Source: Kutzneria buriramensis
Lineage (GTDB): Bacteria; Actinomycetota; Actinomycetes; Mycobacteriales; Pseudonocardiaceae
Direction: 5' to 3'
NCBI RefSeq assembly: GCF_003387475.1
Contig: NZ_QUNO01000027.1
Location: 50,174 to 114,173, forward strand
DNA length: 64,000 bases
Both the position numbers and the translations under genes were made by a program. The notes under the pieces are model-generated. The model did not search any database. It was not told the DNA's origin and saw only the letters and a list, made by a program, of their open reading frames with translations. This document shows, one piece after another, positions 37,262-48,874 of the stretch. The number at the start of each line of letters is the position of its first letter. Positions within the stretch are counted from its first letter, which is position 1.

Positions 37262-38224
37262 ATGGTGACGATCAGCTCGGAACCGTTGAGCGCCCCGTTG
37301 AACGTGGGCTTCGACTACACCCGCTCGCTCGGGCCGGTGCTGGGCCGGTTCGCCACGGGGCTGCGCGGGCACACGATCGCCGGCGTCCGGGGATCAGACG
37401 GCCGCGTGCTGGTGCCGCCCGCCGAGTACGACCCGGTGACCGCCGAGAAGCTCACCGAGTTCGTCGACGTCGGCACGGAAGGCGTCGTGCAGACGTGGTC
37501 GTGGAACGCGCAACCACTTGACGGGCAACCGCTTTCACACGCCTTCGCGTGGGCGCTGGTCAAGCTCGACGGCGCCGACACGGGACTGCTGCACGCGGTC
37601 GACGCCGGTTCGCCGGACAAGATGAGCACCGGCATGCGGGTGCGCGTGCGCTGGGCGGCGGAACCGGTCGGCAGCATCCGGGACATCGAGTGCTTCGAAC
37701 CGCTCGACGCCGAACCGGTTGAACGCCAACCGGTCGTCGGCGACGACGTCACCATGCTGACGACGCCGATCCACCTCAGGTACGACCACACGGCCTCGCC
37801 GGAGGAAAGCCGTTACCTGCGCGGACTCGCCGAGGGAAAGCTGCTCGGCCAGCGCTGCCCGGCCTGCGACAAGGTCTACATCCCGCCGCGCGGCTCCTGC
37901 CCGACCGACGGGGTGCCCACCGAGGACGAGGTCGAACTGCCCGACCACGGCGTGGTGACCACGTTCTGTGTGGTCAACGTGCCGTTCCTGGGGCAGCGGA
38001 TCAAGCCCCCGTACGTCGCCGCGTACATCCTGCTCGACGGCGCGGACATCCCGTTCCTGCACCTCGTGCTGGGCTGCGACGCCGCCGAGGTGCGGATGGG
38101 CATGCGGGTGCGGGCGCAGTGGCGGCCGCGCGACCAGTGGGGCACCACGCTGGAGAACATCGACCACTTCGAGCCGTCCGGCGAACCGGACGCGCCCTAT
38201 GAATCGTACGCACAGCATCTCTAG
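37262..38224 (+). CDS. DUF35/OB-fold protein (Rv3521-like, tandem OB domains)
   Basis: A 320-aa protein from ATG 37262, so close to the KstR box that the message may be nearly leaderless. Two OB-like domains; the second has a rubredoxin-type zinc ribbon (GQRCPACDKVYIPPRGSCP). DUF35 partners bind Ltp-type thiolases or aldolases and are needed for their activity. It directly precedes ltp4-ltp3, so it is the likely partner subunit. Confidence 0.82.
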   Translation: MVTISSEPLSAPLNVGFDYTRSLGPVLGRFATGLRGHTIAGVRGSDGRVLVPPAEYDPVTAEKLTEFVDVGTEGVVQTWSWNAQPLDGQPLSHAFAWALVKLDGADTGLLHAVDAGSPDKMSTGMRVRVRWAAEPVGSIRDIECFEPLDAEPVERQPVVGDDVTMLTTPIHLRYDHTASPEESRYLRGLAEGKLLGQRCPACDKVYIPPRGSCPTDGVPTEDEVELPDHGVVTTFCVVNVPFLGQRIKPPYVAAYILLDGADIPFLHLVLGCDAAEVRMGMRVRAQWRPRDQWGTTLENIDHFEPSGEPDAPYESYAQHL

Positions 38225-38233
38225 GAGGCTCCC

Positions 38234-39285
38234 GTGAGCGAGGTGGCGGTCGTCGGCTTCGCGCAGGCGCCGAACGTGCGCCGCACACCCGGCACCACCA
38301 ACGGCGTGGAGATGCTGGTGCCGGTGTTCCACCGGCTGTTCGCCGAGACCGGCCTGTCCAAACAGGACATCGGTTTCTGGTGCTCCGGGTCGTCGGACTA
38401 CCTTGCCGGGCGGGCGTTCTCCTTCATCGCGGCGGTGGACGCGATCGGCGCGTTCCCGCCGATCATGGAATCGCACGTGGAGATGGACGCCGCGTGGGCA
38501 CTGTACGAGGCGTGGGTGAAGATCCGCACCGGTGAGGCGGAGACCGCGCTGGTGTACGGCTTCGGCAAGTCCTCGGCCGGCGAGCTGCGGCGGATCATGG
38601 CCATGCAGATGGACCCGTACCTGGTGACGCCGCTGTGGCCGGATTCCGTTGGCGTGGCTGGACTCCAGGCCCGCCTGGGCATCGAGCAGGGGCTGTGGAC
38701 CGAGGCGGACATGGCCGAGGTGGCGGCGGCCAGCCGCCGTGCCGCACTGTCCAATCCGGACGCCCAGCTCTCCGGCGAGACCACGGCCGAGGAGCTGCTG
38801 AAACAGCCGTATTTGGCGGACCCGTTGCGCGCACACGATTGCGCGCCGATCACCGACGGCGCGGCGGCCATCATCCTGGCCTCCGGCGACAAGGCCCGCG
38901 AGCTGTCGGAACGCCCGGCCTGGATCACCGGCTTCGAGCACCGAGTCGACACTCCTATGCTGGGCGCCAGAGATCTCACCACCTCGCCGTCCACCATCGC
39001 GGCGGCCAAGGCCGCCGGCGTGGACGGCGTGCAGGTGGCCGAGCTGCACGCGCCGTTCACGCACCAGGACATCTTGCTGCGCCAAGCGCTCGGACTCGGC
39101 GAGGAAGTGCGGGTGAACCCGTCCGGCGGCGTGCTGGCCGGGCACCCGATGTTCGCCGCCGGCCTGATCCGCATCGGCGCCGCGGCCGCCGAGATCCGCG
39201 CCGGCCGCGCCGACAAGGCCCTGGCCCACGCGACCAGCGGCCCGCTGCTGCAACAGAATCTCGTCTGCGTGCTGGAGGGACGCTG

Positions 39286-39286
<1 letters not shown>
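38234..39286 (+). CDS. ltp4: Ltp4-like lipid-transfer/thiolase-superfamily aldolase
   Basis: A 350-aa thiolase-fold protein from GTG 38234 with AGGAGG upstream. It lacks the classical thiolase nucleophilic Cys and has the Ltp-type C-terminus (VNPSGGVLAGHPMFAAGL). It corresponds to Rv3522. In Rhodococcus, Ltp3 and Ltp4 are aldol-lyases for C-24-branched sterol side chains. Stop and next start overlap (TGATG). Confidence 0.85.
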
Positions 39287-40445
<1,159 letters not shown>

Positions 40446-40449
<4 letters not shown>

Positions 40450-41321
40450 AGTTCACGCTTGCGGTGGCGATGAGCCCGCTCGACCAGCTGGTGGAGCTGG
40501 CCAGGACGGCCGAGGAGTGCGGCTTCGCGTCGATCGCGCTGCCGGATTCCCTGTTCTGGTCGGAGAAGGTGTCGGCGGACTATCCGTACACGCCGGACGG
40601 CTCGCGGTTCTGGACGGCCGAGACGCCGTGGGCGGACCCGCTGATCGCGGCGGCCGCGATGGGCGCCGGCACCAGCACGATCCGGTTCTACACGCAGGTG
40701 CTCAAGCTCGGCTCCCGCAACCCGGTGCTGCTGGCCCGCCAGGTCGGCTCGGTCGCCGCGCTGACCGGCGACCGGTTCGGGCTCGGCGTCGGACTCGGCT
40801 GGTCGCCGGAGGAATTCGCCTGGTGCGGCACGGAATACGCGCACCGCGGGCCGCGCAGCGACGAGGCCATCGAGGTGCTGAAGCTGATCCTCGGCGGCGG
40901 CATGGTCGAGTACCACGGCAAGTACTACGACTTCGACAAGTTGCAGATGAGTCCCGCGCCCGGGCAGCCGGTGCCGTTCTACGTCGGCGGGCACACCGAG
41001 GCCGGCCTGCGCCGGGCCGCCCGCATCGGTGACGGCTGGACGTCGGCGATGATCAAGTTCGGCGACCTGCGACAGATCGTGGCCCGGCTGGGCGAGCTGC
41101 GTGAGGAGTACGGCCGCGCCGACCAGCCGTTCGAGATCCAGGCCGTGTCCATCGACAAGTTCGGCGTCGACGGCTACCAGGACCTGGCCGGGGCCGGCGT
41201 CACCGACGCGATCGTGATGCCCTGGCTGCTCTACGGCGTCGGCTTCGACGGCGAATTGGCCGCGAAGCAGGACGCGCTGCGGCGGTTCCAGCACGAGGTG
41301 ATCGAGAAGGTGACCGCGTGA
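40446..41321 (+). CDS. LLM-class F420-dependent oxidoreductase
   Basis: A 291-aa luciferase-like protein (VKFTLAVAMSPLDQLVELA; GDRFGLGVGLGWSPEEF; PVPFYVGGHTEAGLRRAA). GTG start overlapping ltp3. A different subgroup from the one at 36161. It is a probable F420-linked redox enzyme for a sterol-derived intermediate; the substrate is unknown. Confidence 0.82.
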
Positions 41322-41752
41322 TCGACTGGCAGGCGTCGAAGGTGGAGCACCCGGCGCGCATGGCGTCCTGGCGGTCCATGGAGGCCGTGGTGGCCGGCGA
41401 GAAGGAGAAGTGGCTGTCGCTGTTCGCCCTGGACGGCTGCGTGGAGGACCCGGTCGGCCCGTCCCCGTTCGACCCCGAGGGCCGGGGCCATCACGGCCAC
41501 GAGGCCATCGGGGCCTTCTGGGACAAGGCGATCGCGCTGGCCGAGGGCTTCGACTTCACCATGCGCGACTCGTTCGCCAACGGCCTGGAGTGCGCCAACG
41601 TCGGCACCATCACGATCCATCTGCCCGGCAACAACCTCATGGACACCGACGGCGTGTTCGTCTATCGCATCGACGAGGACGGCCTGATCAAGTCCGTCCG
41701 CGCGCACTGGGAGATGGAACGCGCGATGAAGACGCTACGCACCACCGAGTGA
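41318..41752 (+). CDS. NTF2-like / SnoaL-type protein (ketosteroid-isomerase fold)
   Basis: A 144-aa alpha+beta-cone protein (VAGEKEKWLSLFALDGCVEDPVGPSPF; YRIDEDGLIKSVRAHWEMER). The GTG overlaps the upstream stop. The fold includes ketosteroid isomerases; its position ending the ltp operon suits a steroid isomerase or hydratase. It overlaps the convergent phosphotransferase by 18 bp. Confidence 0.75.
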   Translation: MIDWQASKVEHPARMASWRSMEAVVAGEKEKWLSLFALDGCVEDPVGPSPFDPEGRGHHGHEAIGAFWDKAIALAEGFDFTMRDSFANGLECANVGTITIHLPGNNLMDTDGVFVYRIDEDGLIKSVRAHWEMERAMKTLRTTE

Positions 41753-42598
41753 CGGCAGCCCCAGCGCCCTGACGGCCCACGGCAGGGCCGCCGTCAACTG
41801 GGCACGCTGAACGCCGCGCACCCCCGGTCCCCCTGGCACCGGGGGTAGCGCAGCCCGGCAGGCGAAGAAGCCCGCCACCACCGCGACCATCTCGGGCGAG
41901 ACGGTCGCGACCTCCTCCGGCGGCGGGCCGCCCTCGGAAACCATGCTGGGCAGGAAGAACGCCCGATCCACCTCGGGATTGGCGACGCACGCGTGGTTCC
42001 AGTCCACGAACACCGTGCGGTCGCCGGCGAAGCACAGGTTGTCGCTGCGAACGTCCAGGTGCACCAGCTGATCGCCCTTCAGTCGGGCGCCGGCCGACGC
42101 GTCCAGCAGTGTCGGCAGCGTCCGATCCAGCCACGCGTCCGTGCACATTCCCAGCGACAGGAACGGTTCCGGGTCGTCAGCGACGGCCTGCCACCCGCCA
42201 CCGACCCACTCCTCCTCCAGCTCCACCACGCCGCCGGGCACGGGCTGCCGGGCGATAACGCCGATCGTGTCCAGCACCTGGACGACGCGATCCACCGTCC
42301 ACGGCGGCGGCCAGTCCGCTGTGGACAGATCCTCCAGCACCAGGATCGGCTCCACACCGCCGTCGTCGTCCCAGCCGACGAACACCGGCATGAAGAACCC
42401 CTGCAGCCGCTGGTAGTTGGCGAACTCGCGGCGGAGCTCGCCGGCGGTGTACTCGTTCACGCCCTGCTTGGCGAAAACGGTTGTGCCGTCGGCGAGTTCC
42501 GCGATCATCCGGCGGGCGGGCGTGTATCCCCGACCGGTGAACGGCGTCGCCCGGACGACCGGCCCACCGATCGCCCGCGCGAGCCGCTCGGTCTGCAT
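41735..42598 (-). CDS. Aminoglycoside phosphotransferase-family protein
   Basis: A 287-aa APH/choline-kinase-fold protein. Brenner motif variant LVHLDVRSDNLCF (about 178-190) and VFVDWNHA supply the catalytic Asp and the metal ligand. The substrate is unknown. It is probably unrelated to the sterol genes. Confidence 0.8.
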   Translation of the reverse strand: MQTERLARAIGGPVVRATPFTGRGYTPARRMIAELADGTTVFAKQGVNEYTAGELRREFANYQRLQGFFMPVFVGWDDDGGVEPILVLEDLSTADWPPPWTVDRVVQVLDTIGVIARQPVPGGVVELEEEWVGGGWQAVADDPEPFLSLGMCTDAWLDRTLPTLLDASAGARLKGDQLVHLDVRSDNLCFAGDRTVFVDWNHACVANPEVDRAFFLPSMVSEGGPPPEEVATVSPEMVAVVAGFFACRAALPPVPGGPGVRGVQRAQLTAALPWAVRALGLPSLGGA

Positions 42599-42607
42599 GC
42601 TTCGAGG

Positions 42608-43606
42608 TTACCGAGGCACGACACCGATTTTCGGGGCGACGCCGACCCACTCCGAGGCGGACACCACCTCCGCGCCGGGCTGCACCCCCGGGTGCGAGGG
42701 GTCGTCGGCGGTCAGGTCGACCCAGTAGCCCAGCGACCGCTCCGACTGCGGGTCGACCAGCAGTTCCGCCCGGTCGAAACCGTCGTCGCCCTGGGTGAAC
42801 GTCCGGCCGTGCCGGCCGTCGCCGGTCGGCGAGTCGCCGTTGTCCACCGTGCCGGGGTCCATGGTCATCGCCTTGACCAGAGCGGACCTGACATCCCGGC
42901 CGGCATAGGGCGAGTTCAGGATGGTGGTCACCGTCCCGATCAGGTCGACGCCGACCCGCGGGTACTTGTACAGCTGCTGGTGCAGCTCCGCCGGATCCCT
43001 GGGCAGCTGCGCGATGAACAGCGGCGTCGGGTCGTCCCAGCTGCCGGGGCGCTGGTCGCACGGCATGTTCTGGTCGCCATGGCCGGGCGCCGACTCGAGG
43101 CTGGTGCCGCACGTGCCGCGTCGCTCCTGCACCCCCGCCGGCGCGAGTATGCCGCCGCCGCCCTCGGCCTGCACCAGGACGTCGCTGCCGGCGAGCCAGC
43201 GGTGGTTGCCGGTGTGGTCGATGCGGATCAGGTACTGGTCGGCGGGGTTCGCGGGAAACCACGCCTCCGTGATGGTCTCCTGAACCGCCTCGATGGGCTT
43301 GCCGGTGTCCGTCTTCCCCCGAACGTAGGTCCACAGGTCCTGCTTGCTGTAGAAGTACTGTCCCTGCCCGACGTGCAGATCGTCGTCGGCGGCCGGCGCG
43401 CCGTGCAGGAAGACCGCCGCCCCGGCGGTGATCGCCACGACCGCGGCCGCCGCGGCGGCGACCCACCACTTCCGGTGGCTCCGTCGGACCGGTCTGGCCG
43501 CTTCCTCACGCAGCGCGGCGAGCGCCCGGGCGCGGGCCTCCGGGCTGAACGCGGGGCCCACCGGCTGGTCGGCGAGCGCCTGGTCGAGTTCCTCATCGGT
43601 CCACAT
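42608..43606 (-). CDS. Membrane-anchored partner of the ECF sigma factor (CU044_5270-family)
   Basis: A 332-aa protein. The ATG at 43606 has GGGAG 5 nt upstream. The short cytosolic N-terminus (MWTDEELDQALADQ) precedes one membrane segment (about 48-68) and a long extracytoplasmic domain. It overlaps the sigma gene by 14 bp. This gene order fits the CU044_5270 family that accompanies ECF sigma factors in actinomycetes; it may act as an anti-sigma-like sensor, which is inference. Confidence 0.75.
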   Translation of the reverse strand: MWTDEELDQALADQPVGPAFSPEARARALAALREEAARPVRRSHRKWWVAAAAAAVVAITAGAAVFLHGAPAADDDLHVGQGQYFYSKQDLWTYVRGKTDTGKPIEAVQETITEAWFPANPADQYLIRIDHTGNHRWLAGSDVLVQAEGGGGILAPAGVQERRGTCGTSLESAPGHGDQNMPCDQRPGSWDDPTPLFIAQLPRDPAELHQQLYKYPRVGVDLIGTVTTILNSPYAGRDVRSALVKAMTMDPGTVDNGDSPTGDGRHGRTFTQGDDGFDRAELLVDPQSERSLGYWVDLTADDPSHPGVQPGAEVVSASEWVGVAPKIGVVPR

Positions 43607-44150
43607 CGGCGCTCCCAAGATCGATCTGCGGCGCGGCGACGCGGAGGTGCTTGCGCACGCGGTGCAGGCGGGACCGCACGGTGCCGGCGGGGATGCCCAG
43701 CGCCTCGGCGATCTCGTTCGCGTCCAGGCCCGCCCAGCTGGTCAGCAGCAGGACGTCCCGGTCGGCGGCATTGAGCTCGGCGATGGCCACTGCCAGCTGC
43801 CGGGCACGCAGCTGCGCGTCCATCTGGTCGACGACGCGGTTCTCGTGGCTCTCGGTCAGGGCGGCGTCCCTTAGGCGCGCGGTCGCCGCGTCCTCGCGTT
43901 TGCGCCGACGCAGGTGGTTGCGGGCGAGGTTGGTGGCGATGCCGAACAGCCAGGCGCGGGCCGACGCCCGGGCCGGATCGAAGCCGCCGCGGCCCTTCAG
44001 TGCCGCGACGAACGTGTCGCCGACCAGGTCGTCGGCCATGGCGCCGACGAGCCTGCCCAGGTAGCGGTGCAGGTCGCCGGCGTGCGCCTCGAACAGCCGT
44101 TCGAAATCGGCGAGATCGTCGGCCGGCGACGCCTCGTCGGTTGCTGTCAT
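43593..44150 (-). CDS. ECF RNA polymerase sigma factor
   Basis: A 185-aa protein with sigma region 2 (LFGIATNLARNHLRRRKRED) and region 4 (LTSWAGLDANEIAEALGIPAGTVRSRL). No C-terminal extension. It is the first gene of a two-gene unit with the membrane protein. It lies between ltp genes and cyp125 but carries no KstR box. Confidence 0.88.
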   Translation of the reverse strand: MTATDEASPADDLADFERLFEAHAGDLHRYLGRLVGAMADDLVGDTFVAALKGRGGFDPARASARAWLFGIATNLARNHLRRRKREDAATARLRDAALTESHENRVVDQMDAQLRARQLAVAIAELNAADRDVLLLTSWAGLDANEIAEALGIPAGTVRSRLHRVRKHLRVAAPQIDLGSADVDR

Positions 44151-44203
44151 CACATCTCTACTTGGTCGCGACCCCGGTTCGTGTTCACGACCAGTAGACC
44201 AAA

Positions 44204-45418
44204 TCAGGCGTAGGCCACGTGGAAGTGCTTGATCCCGTTCAGCCAGCCCGAGCGCAGCCGCTCCGGCTCGGCCACCTTGTGGATGTCCGGCAGGTGGTCG
44301 GCGATCGCGTTGAAGATCAGCTCGATCTCCAGCCGGGCCAGGTTCGCGCCGAGGCAGTAGTGCGTGCCGCTGCCGCCGAAGCCCAGGTGCGGGTTGGGGT
44401 CGCGGCCGATGTCGAAGGCGTGTGGGTTCTCGAACACCTCGGGGTCGAAGTTGGCCGAGCTGTAGTACATGCCGACCCGCTGCCCCTCCTTGACCTCGAC
44501 GCCGCCGATCTCCACGTCCTGCTTGGCGGTCCGCTGGAAGGCCATCACCGGCGTGGCCCAGCGCACGATCTCGTCGGCGGCGCCGGCCGTGCGCTCGGCC
44601 TTGAACCGCTCCCACTGCTCGGGGTGGTCGAGGAAGGCGGCCATGCCGTGGGTGATCGCGTTGCGGGTGGTCTCGTTGCCGGCGACCGCGAGCAGCAGCA
44701 CGAAGAACCCGAACTGGTCGGAGCCCAGCGCCTCGCCATCCAGGTCGGCGTGCACCAGCTTGGTGACGATGTCGTCCATCGGGCAGCCGCGGCGCTGCTC
44801 GGCCAGGTTCCAGGCGTAGCCGAGCAGCTGCGCGCTGGCCGCGTCCGGCTCGATCTCGTACTCGGGGTCGTCGTAGGCGATCATCTGGTTGGACCAGTCG
44901 AAGATCTTGCCCCGGTCCTCCTGCGGCACGCCGAGCAGCTCGGCGATCGCCTGCAGCGGCAGCTCGCAGGCGACGTCCGTGACGAAGTCGCCACTGCCGC
45001 GGGCGAGCGCCTCGGTGACGATGCGTTCGGCGCGGTCGTGCAGGGCGTCCTTGAGCGAGTTGATCGCCTTGGGAGTGAAGCCGCGGGAGACGATGCCGCG
45101 GACCTTGGTGTGCTGCGGCGGATCCTGGTTGAGCATGATCAGTCGCAGCATCTCGATGCGCTCCGGCGGCATCTCCTGGCCGAAGCGGATGATCGCGCCC
45201 TTCTCCCACGACGAGAACACGTCGCTGCGGCGGGAGATCTCACGCACGTCGGCGTGCCGGGTGACGGCCCAGAAGCCGCCATCCTGGAATCCGCCGCAGG
45301 GTGAGGCCTGGGCGTTCCACCAGATCGGCGCGGTGCGGCGCAGCTCGGCGAAGTGCGCGTAGGGCACGCCGTTCGCGTAGACGTCGGGATCGGTGAAGTC
45401 GTAGCCGTCGGGGACCAC
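44204..45418 (-). CDS. cyp125: Cytochrome P450 CYP125, steroid C26/C27 monooxygenase
   Basis: A 404-aa P450: I-helix AGNETTRN (246-253), ExxR at 283-286, heme loop FGGSGTHYCLG with Cys355. It strongly resembles CYP125A1 (Rv3545c), which oxidises the terminal methyl of cholesterol or cholestenone to the acid. It is divergent from fadA5 with KstR boxes. The chsE1/chsE2-chsH-ltp2 operon that follows cyp125 in mycobacteria is absent here. Confidence 0.92.
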   Translation of the reverse strand: MVPDGYDFTDPDVYANGVPYAHFAELRRTAPIWWNAQASPCGGFQDGGFWAVTRHADVREISRRSDVFSSWEKGAIIRFGQEMPPERIEMLRLIMLNQDPPQHTKVRGIVSRGFTPKAINSLKDALHDRAERIVTEALARGSGDFVTDVACELPLQAIAELLGVPQEDRGKIFDWSNQMIAYDDPEYEIEPDAASAQLLGYAWNLAEQRRGCPMDDIVTKLVHADLDGEALGSDQFGFFVLLLAVAGNETTRNAITHGMAAFLDHPEQWERFKAERTAGAADEIVRWATPVMAFQRTAKQDVEIGGVEVKEGQRVGMYYSSANFDPEVFENPHAFDIGRDPNPHLGFGGSGTHYCLGANLARLEIELIFNAIADHLPDIHKVAEPERLRSGWLNGIKHFHVAYA

Positions 45419-45446
45419 GGGGGACCTCCAGGCACCTCGTCGTGCG

Positions 45447-45460
45447 TGGAACGGGTTCTA
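45447..45460. promoter_or_regulatory. KstR-type operator for cyp125
   Basis: TGGAACGGGTTCTA matches TnnAACnnGTTnnA perfectly, 28 bp upstream of the cyp125 start codon. Confidence 0.85.
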
Positions 45461-45511
45461 CGAAGTTCCTAGCATACAGCGTTAACTTACGGAACCCCGC
45501 TGCTCAAATGA

Positions 45512-46669
<1,158 letters not shown>

Positions 46670-46708
46670 CATCCTGCGTTCGCCGGTTCTTCGCGGCATA
46701 GCCACCTT

Positions 46709-46741
46709 GTCCGACCATGTTGGGACTTGTGCAGACAAGTC
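46709..46741. promoter_or_regulatory. Composite operator A (upstream/at start of the tmpA-tmpB fusion)
   Basis: Two palindromes share three bases: GTCCGACCATGTTGGGAC (46709-46726) and GACTTGTGCAGACAAGTC (46724-46741). The second has perfect 7-bp arms and resembles HutC-type GntR sites (CTTGTnTAGACAAG). The same pair, in the same geometry, occurs at 49687-49719. The gene's ATG (46717) falls within it. Confidence 0.7.
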
Positions 46742-48243
46742 TTGGGGTTTCCGCCGAGTGGTTGCGCGACAACTGCCGCTGCGCCGAGTGCCGGGACGCG
46801 GTGAGCGGCCAGAAGTTGTTCGACCTGGCCGATTCTCCGGTGGTGACATCCGTTGCGGAGTCGGCGTTCGAGGTGACCGTCGAGTTCGCCGACGGCCACC
46901 GCTCGGTGTTCGACCGCTCCTGGCTGGCCGCGCCGGCTCCGGCGGGTCACCGTGACGAGTCGTCGAAGGTTCTGAACGCGGACCTCGTTTCGGCGTCGTG
47001 GTTGGCGTACCTCGACGACGACGCCGAGCGCCTGCGCTGCCTGGACGCCCTGCTGCGCAACGGCTTCGTGCTGCTGCGCGGCGTACCCGTGCGCCCCGGC
47101 GCGGTGACGGAGGTCGCCGAGACGTTCGGTTTCGTGCGGGAGACCAACTACGGCCGCCTGTTCGACGTGCGGGTGGTCAGCTCCCCCAACAACCTGGCGT
47201 TCACCAGCCGGCCGATCGCGCCGCACACCGACAACCCGTACCGCGATCCCGTGCCGACGTTGCAGTTGTTGCACTGCCTGGAGAACGCCGCCGTCGGCGG
47301 CGAGACCACCCTGGTGGACGGCTTCGCCGCCGCCGCTCGCCTGCGGCTGCTCGACCCGGCGGCGTTCGAGGTGCTGACCCGCACACCGGTCACCTTCTCC
47401 TTCGCCGATCCGACCACGTTCCTGAGCGCCTTCCGGCCGATCATCGGCGTCGACCCGGCCGGCCGGATCCGCGAGGTGCGGATCAACAACCGCTCGATGC
47501 AACCCGGTCGTGAACACGGCCCCGAGTTCTACCGGGCGTACCGGGCTTTCCGGGCGCTGCTGTTGGAGTCGCAGGTGGCGCTCCGCCTGGAGCCCGGGGA
47601 TTGCCTGCTGTTCGACAACACCCGGATCCTGCACGCCCGCACCGGCTTCTCCGGTTCGCGGCTCCTCCAGGGCTGCTACGCCGACATCGACGCCCTCGCC
47701 AGCTCCGTCGCCGTCCTCCGGCGGCAGCCCGTCGCCGAACTCGCCGCCATGTTCGACGGGCCCGGCGGCGCGGCGTACCTGGGCGAGCCGGTCACCCAGG
47801 CCCAGCACATGCTCCTCGCCGGGGCCGAGGCGTTGCGTGTTCAGGCCCCCGATCACCTGGTCGCCGCCGCCCTGCTGCACGACGTCGGCCACCTCGTCGC
47901 CGACGAACGCCACCACGACACCGCCGGCGCGCAGTTCCTGGCCCGTTGGTTCCCGCCGGCCGTCACCGAGCCCGTACGCCTGCACGTCGCCGCGAAGCGG
48001 TACCTGTGCGCGGTGGAACCCGGCTACTTCGACTCCCTCTCCCCCGCCTCGGTTCGTACGCTGGGCTTCCAGGGCGGCCCGATGTCGCCGGACGAGGCCG
48101 CGACCTTTGCCGCCGGTCCGTACGCGCAGGACGCCGTCACCGTGCGCCGCTGGGACGAGGCCGCCAAGGACCCGTCCGCCCCAGTCCCGGCGTTCGACCG
48201 GTTCGCCCCGCTGCTGGCACGGGTCGTGAGCCCTACGATCTAG
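46717..48243 (+). CDS. TmpA-TmpB-like fusion: Fe(II)/2-oxoglutarate oxygenase + HD mixed-valent diiron oxygenase
   Basis: A 508-aa protein. Residues 1-75: zinc-binding N-domain of gamma-butyrobetaine-dioxygenase relatives (LRDNCRCAEC; Cys20, 22, 25). Residues 80-335: TauD/GBBH oxygenase with iron ligands His170, Asp172 and His306. Residues 345-508: HD domain with Tyr354-x2-Glu357, His364, His388-Asp389, His399, His423, Lys427 and Asp480. The Y/E, H34-H58 and H104/K108/D161 spacings match those I recall for PhnZ. TmpA hydroxylates 2-(trimethylamino)ethylphosphonate and TmpB cleaves the product's C-P bond; elsewhere they are usually separate. The neighbouring ABC importer fits. Confidence 0.82.
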   Translation: MLGLVQTSLGVSAEWLRDNCRCAECRDAVSGQKLFDLADSPVVTSVAESAFEVTVEFADGHRSVFDRSWLAAPAPAGHRDESSKVLNADLVSASWLAYLDDDAERLRCLDALLRNGFVLLRGVPVRPGAVTEVAETFGFVRETNYGRLFDVRVVSSPNNLAFTSRPIAPHTDNPYRDPVPTLQLLHCLENAAVGGETTLVDGFAAAARLRLLDPAAFEVLTRTPVTFSFADPTTFLSAFRPIIGVDPAGRIREVRINNRSMQPGREHGPEFYRAYRAFRALLLESQVALRLEPGDCLLFDNTRILHARTGFSGSRLLQGCYADIDALASSVAVLRRQPVAELAAMFDGPGGAAYLGEPVTQAQHMLLAGAEALRVQAPDHLVAAALLHDVGHLVADERHHDTAGAQFLARWFPPAVTEPVRLHVAAKRYLCAVEPGYFDSLSPASVRTLGFQGGPMSPDEAATFAAGPYAQDAVTVRRWDEAAKDPSAPVPAFDRFAPLLARVVSPTI

Positions 48244-48874
48244 GGCTGCGCCGGCCGTCGAAAGGCTTGCCCACGAAGGAGAACATCTTGACACCGGGCA
48301 CGAACGGCAAGGGCTTTCCGACGAGTCGATGAGTGCCGACCGAGTACGAGTATCCCGGCTCGGTGTCGAACCCGACCTCCTCGAAACCCGCCTCCCCGAA
48401 CCATTCACGGATCGACGGCGTCAGGTCCGGCGCGTCGTGGTGCCGGGTCCACACCACGGTCGCACCCTCCCGGCACAGCATCGGCAGCAGCGTCACCGTG
48501 CGGCGAACGTCCTCATCGGACAGATTGCCGAAAACCCCGCACGCCAGCACGACATCCGCCGGGAAGTAGGCCGACGTCACGGAGGCGTCCCCCTCGACCA
48601 CCTCGATGCCCGGAACGGCCTGCCGCCGCGCCGCGGCCACGTTCAGCGGGTCCAGCTCCACCAGCCGCCCCACCACGTCCGCGGCCCGGTCGAACTCGGC
48701 CAGCGCGCCGAAGACGTCATGCCCCTGCCCGGCGCACATGCTGGTCAACCGGATCTCGCCCGCCGGCGCCTGCTCCAATGCCGCCAGCACGCGGCGTCGG
48801 ACATGGGCCAGTCGGCGGACCAGCCCGGACGAGGGGTCGTCGTACGCGAGGTGCCACTCCACCCAGTTCTTCAC
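48233..48874 (-). CDS. SAM-dependent methyltransferase-like protein
   Basis: A 213-aa Rossmann protein: LTSMCAGQGHDVFG (SAM loop), VELDPLNVAAAR, VEGDAS and VVLACGVFGNLS. It ends FEEVGFDTEPGYSYSVGTHRLVG. Its ATG overlaps the GntR stop (ATGA), so the two are co-transcribed; it overlaps the convergent fusion gene by 11 bp. The substrate is unknown. Confidence 0.75.
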   Translation of the reverse strand: MKNWVEWHLAYDDPSSGLVRRLAHVRRRVLAALEQAPAGEIRLTSMCAGQGHDVFGALAEFDRAADVVGRLVELDPLNVAAARRQAVPGIEVVEGDASVTSAYFPADVVLACGVFGNLSDEDVRRTVTLLPMLCREGATVVWTRHHDAPDLTPSIREWFGEAGFEEVGFDTEPGYSYSVGTHRLVGKPLPFVPGVKMFSFVGKPFDGRRSPRS

